DNA of 64,000 bases from Nitzschia sp. DOCU1 (Eukaryota; Bacillariophyta; Bacillariophyceae; Bacillariales; Bacillariaceae), in contig OX595985.1 of the NCBI GenBank assembly GCA_951394045.1, forward strand, positions 2,108,001 to 2,172,000, written 5' to 3'. Shown in pieces: positions 62,370 to 64,000 of this stretch. The number at the start of each line of letters is the position of its first letter. Position 1 is the first letter of the stretch. The translations under genes were made by a program, and so were the position numbers. A model generated the notes under the pieces. That model made no database searches. It worked only from the letters and a program-made list of their open reading frames with translations, and had not been told where the DNA came from.

Positions 62370-62768
62370 GCTGATGATGATGAGCCAGTTGCTTGGAAAG
62401 TAGGAGAGTAGCTGATGATTGGTGTGTGGTGTTTTGCAGCTTTTGGAGCGTTGGTTGTACTCCGTCGTAATGCTTTTCCAACGTTTTGGAGAGAGCGCCA
62501 TGGTCGACGCGTTTTGTTGGGAGTGGGCGACGTGGTTGGCGGGCGCGCAGGCCAGCGTGCTGGCGACTGACGACTCCAACGACTAACGAATCAAAGCTGT
62601 CGAATGAACCGCCGGCTACTAACTAACTAAGGTAACTCCACGCGACTACGATAGGTAGAAAACCAGAACGCATAGCGATAGAAAGTATACTACTATATTC
62701 TTCCATACTACGGGACGAATTAAGGGACAAAGCGGTTTGGCAAATATCATTCTCGAATCTTCGCACTG
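62370..62768. other. Intergenic region
   Basis: These ~400 bp lie between the trypsin stop and the small basic gene start, both on the minus strand. An in-frame upstream extension of the small gene (to 62579) exists but adds no recognisable sequence. No other feature is seen. Confidence 0.45.
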
Positions 62769-64000
62769 CTAGGCGTCCTCCGGGGCTCTTTCCTGGTGGG
62801 CGGGCACCACCACTTCTTCTTCCTCTCGCGCCGTGGCGGTGGTTGCTTCTTCGGTCGATTTCTTCCTGCGGCATTTGTCTCGGTAACGACGGCAAACTCC
62901 ACATTGGAAGCAAATGAGGCATACAAAAGCCACTGTCACAAATATGAAGCAGAAGGCCAACGCCGGCGAGGAGGAAGACTCTTCCAAGGAAGAATCATAG
63001 GTCCAGGTAATATCGTCATCATCAGTTTCGTAAGTACAACCATGGCAGGTCAAAGGACAGGTCAACCAGGCTTCCTGATTTTCTGTACAATACCAATTAA
63101 TGCGTCCCTTTTCTCGCAACCAGTCACAACGCTGGAATTGATGCCACCAATCAGTGTAAAACGCTCCTGCAAAGTCTCGGCATGTCTCAATAGTAGGGTC
63201 TATGACGATGGGTTCAATGACGCTATCGACCAGGACCTTGCATTCCACTTTTTGGTCAGTAGCATGCTGGCAGATGATACTCTCGATCCATGGAGCAAAG
63301 TAGGCGACATCGGTATAGACACCCGGCGTGGCATCATCACCGCATTCTCCTCCCCAGGAGACGACCCCCACTTGGACATCTTGACTTGGATCATCACCCA
63401 GCTTAATCAGTGGACCACCGCTATCTCCTTGACAAGTATCTTGACCAGGATCGGAAGCACATAACATGGACTTGCGGTGAATTCCCCCGTCCCATTTGTC
63501 ATCGCATGTCTCATCATCCAGAAACTTTAACTCGACTTGTTGAAGTTCATCCGGGAAGGCATCGTCCACATCATATGGGGAAGTGTTGCCTAAACCAATG
63601 GCCATTACGGACTCTCCAGTGTGCAACCAGTCACGAGTTCGCGTATAATTCAACAAGACAGCACCATCCGAAGGCAAATACGGAGGGTGAATCCTGAGAA
63701 GCGCCATATCATTCGACATGGTTAACACACCTTCATAGGCCGGATGGATAAAGACTTCCCTCACCACTCGGGTCACTCCAGTACCGATTTCATGGTTATA
63801 ACCTCCAATAATAGCCAGCAATGGGGTTGGATCGTGCGCACAGTGCGCCGCCGTGAGAACGAATTCCGGGTGGATCAAACTGCCTCCGCAAAAGAATCCG
63901 ATCGGATCGTCCAACTGAACATAATAGGGATACTTGGTGGGATCGGCAACGTCCCCACCAACAATGGTGCGACGACGGGTCTGACTGGTGGTAGTGCTGT
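62769..64000 (-). CDS. Membrane-anchored trypsin-like serine protease, 5' end cut by window
   Basis: The frame is open from the right edge to 62769 (410 codons visible). It begins within the activation region ('RRRTIVGGDVADP': Arg then IVGG). The S1 triad is complete: 'LTAAHC' (His), 'SNDMALLRI' (Asp) and 'CQGDSGGPL' (Ser). The specificity pocket 'VSWGGECGDDATPGVYTDV' fits the chymotrypsin fold; Asp before CQGDSGG suggests trypsin-like preference for Arg/Lys. A Cys-rich domain follows ('ETCRDFAGAFY', 'WYCTENQEAWLTCPLTCHGC', ShK-like spacing). A single membrane segment ('ALAFCFIFVTVAFVCLICFQ') and a basic then acidic cytosolic tail end it. An extracellular, surface-tethered protease is inferred. 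Confidence 0.88.
   Translation of the reverse strand, partial: STTTSQTRRRTIVGGDVADPTKYPYYVQLDDPIGFFCGGSLIHPEFVLTAAHCAHDPTPLLAIIGGYNHEIGTGVTRVVREVFIHPAYEGVLTMSNDMALLRIHPPYLPSDGAVLLNYTRTRDWLHTGESVMAIGLGNTSPYDVDDAFPDELQQVELKFLDDETCDDKWDGGIHRKSMLCASDPGQDTCQGDSGGPLIKLGDDPSQDVQVGVVSWGGECGDDATPGVYTDVAYFAPWIESIICQHATDQKVECKVLVDSVIEPIVIDPTIETCRDFAGAFYTDWWHQFQRCDWLREKGRINWYCTENQEAWLTCPLTCHGCTYETDDDDITWTYDSSLEESSSSPALAFCFIFVTVAFVCLICFQCGVCRRYRDKCRRKKSTEEATTATAREEEEVVVPAHQERAPEDA

Overview
The window reads as nuclear DNA of a stramenopile, most likely a diatom. Three things suggest this: genes carry short GT-AG introns (mostly 69-113 bp); several N-termini look like secondary-plastid pre-sequences, a signal peptide followed by an F-containing SAF/SFS/GF cleavage motif (genes starting at 22201, 46715 and 51678); and the left edge holds a Ty1/Copia gag of the kind common in diatoms. 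I cannot name the species. About 35 protein-coding genes or gene remnants are packed on both strands, often tail to tail with under 100 bp between stop codons. No rRNA, tRNA or CRISPR array was seen.

Left part (1-20.7 kb): a truncated Copia element with one LTR; a SLAC1/TehA-like anion channel; a sterol-desaturase-family hydroxylase; a secreted Cys-rich protein; a mitochondrial LOV-like PAS protein; a rhomboid protease; a large RCC1-repeat protein; a six-exon beta-mannosidase whose stop codon overlaps that of a convergent four-exon PIG-P gene; NAA30; an LRR protein; and SPT4.

Middle (20.7-38.7 kb): a thylakoid-lumen protein and an S49 peptidase face away from each other, and their shared upstream region has been split by a complete 4.04-kb pogo-like transposon with terminal inverted repeats and a TA duplication. 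Then come RPC9, a decayed LRR gene, an exostosin-like relic, a PHO4 phosphate transporter, a small duplicated LRR fragment, and a tandem pair of membrane-anchored metallophosphoesterases. The first of the pair is intact with an 11-nt microexon; the second is a pseudogene.

Right part (38.7-64 kb): two uncharacterised proteins, an F-box/cyclin protein, a nicotinamidase-like hydrolase, Notchless/NLE1, a plastid ABC1 kinase with a 19-nt microexon, a Vti1-like SNARE, an M41 (FtsH-like) protease lacking an AAA domain, an SDR oxidoreductase, a hydroxylysine-kinase-like protein, a parvulin, a coiled-coil protein, WDR53, a small basic protein, and a membrane-anchored trypsin cut by the window edge.

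Most genes are unrelated housekeeping functions and not a pathway cluster. The strongest candidates for something not previously described are the pogo-like element with its split reading frames and extra C-terminal domain, the microexons that carry catalytic motifs, the stop-codon overlap, and the cysteine-less mitochondrial LOV-like protein. Exon structures were read by eye from splice signals, frame and family motifs; no transcript data were available.
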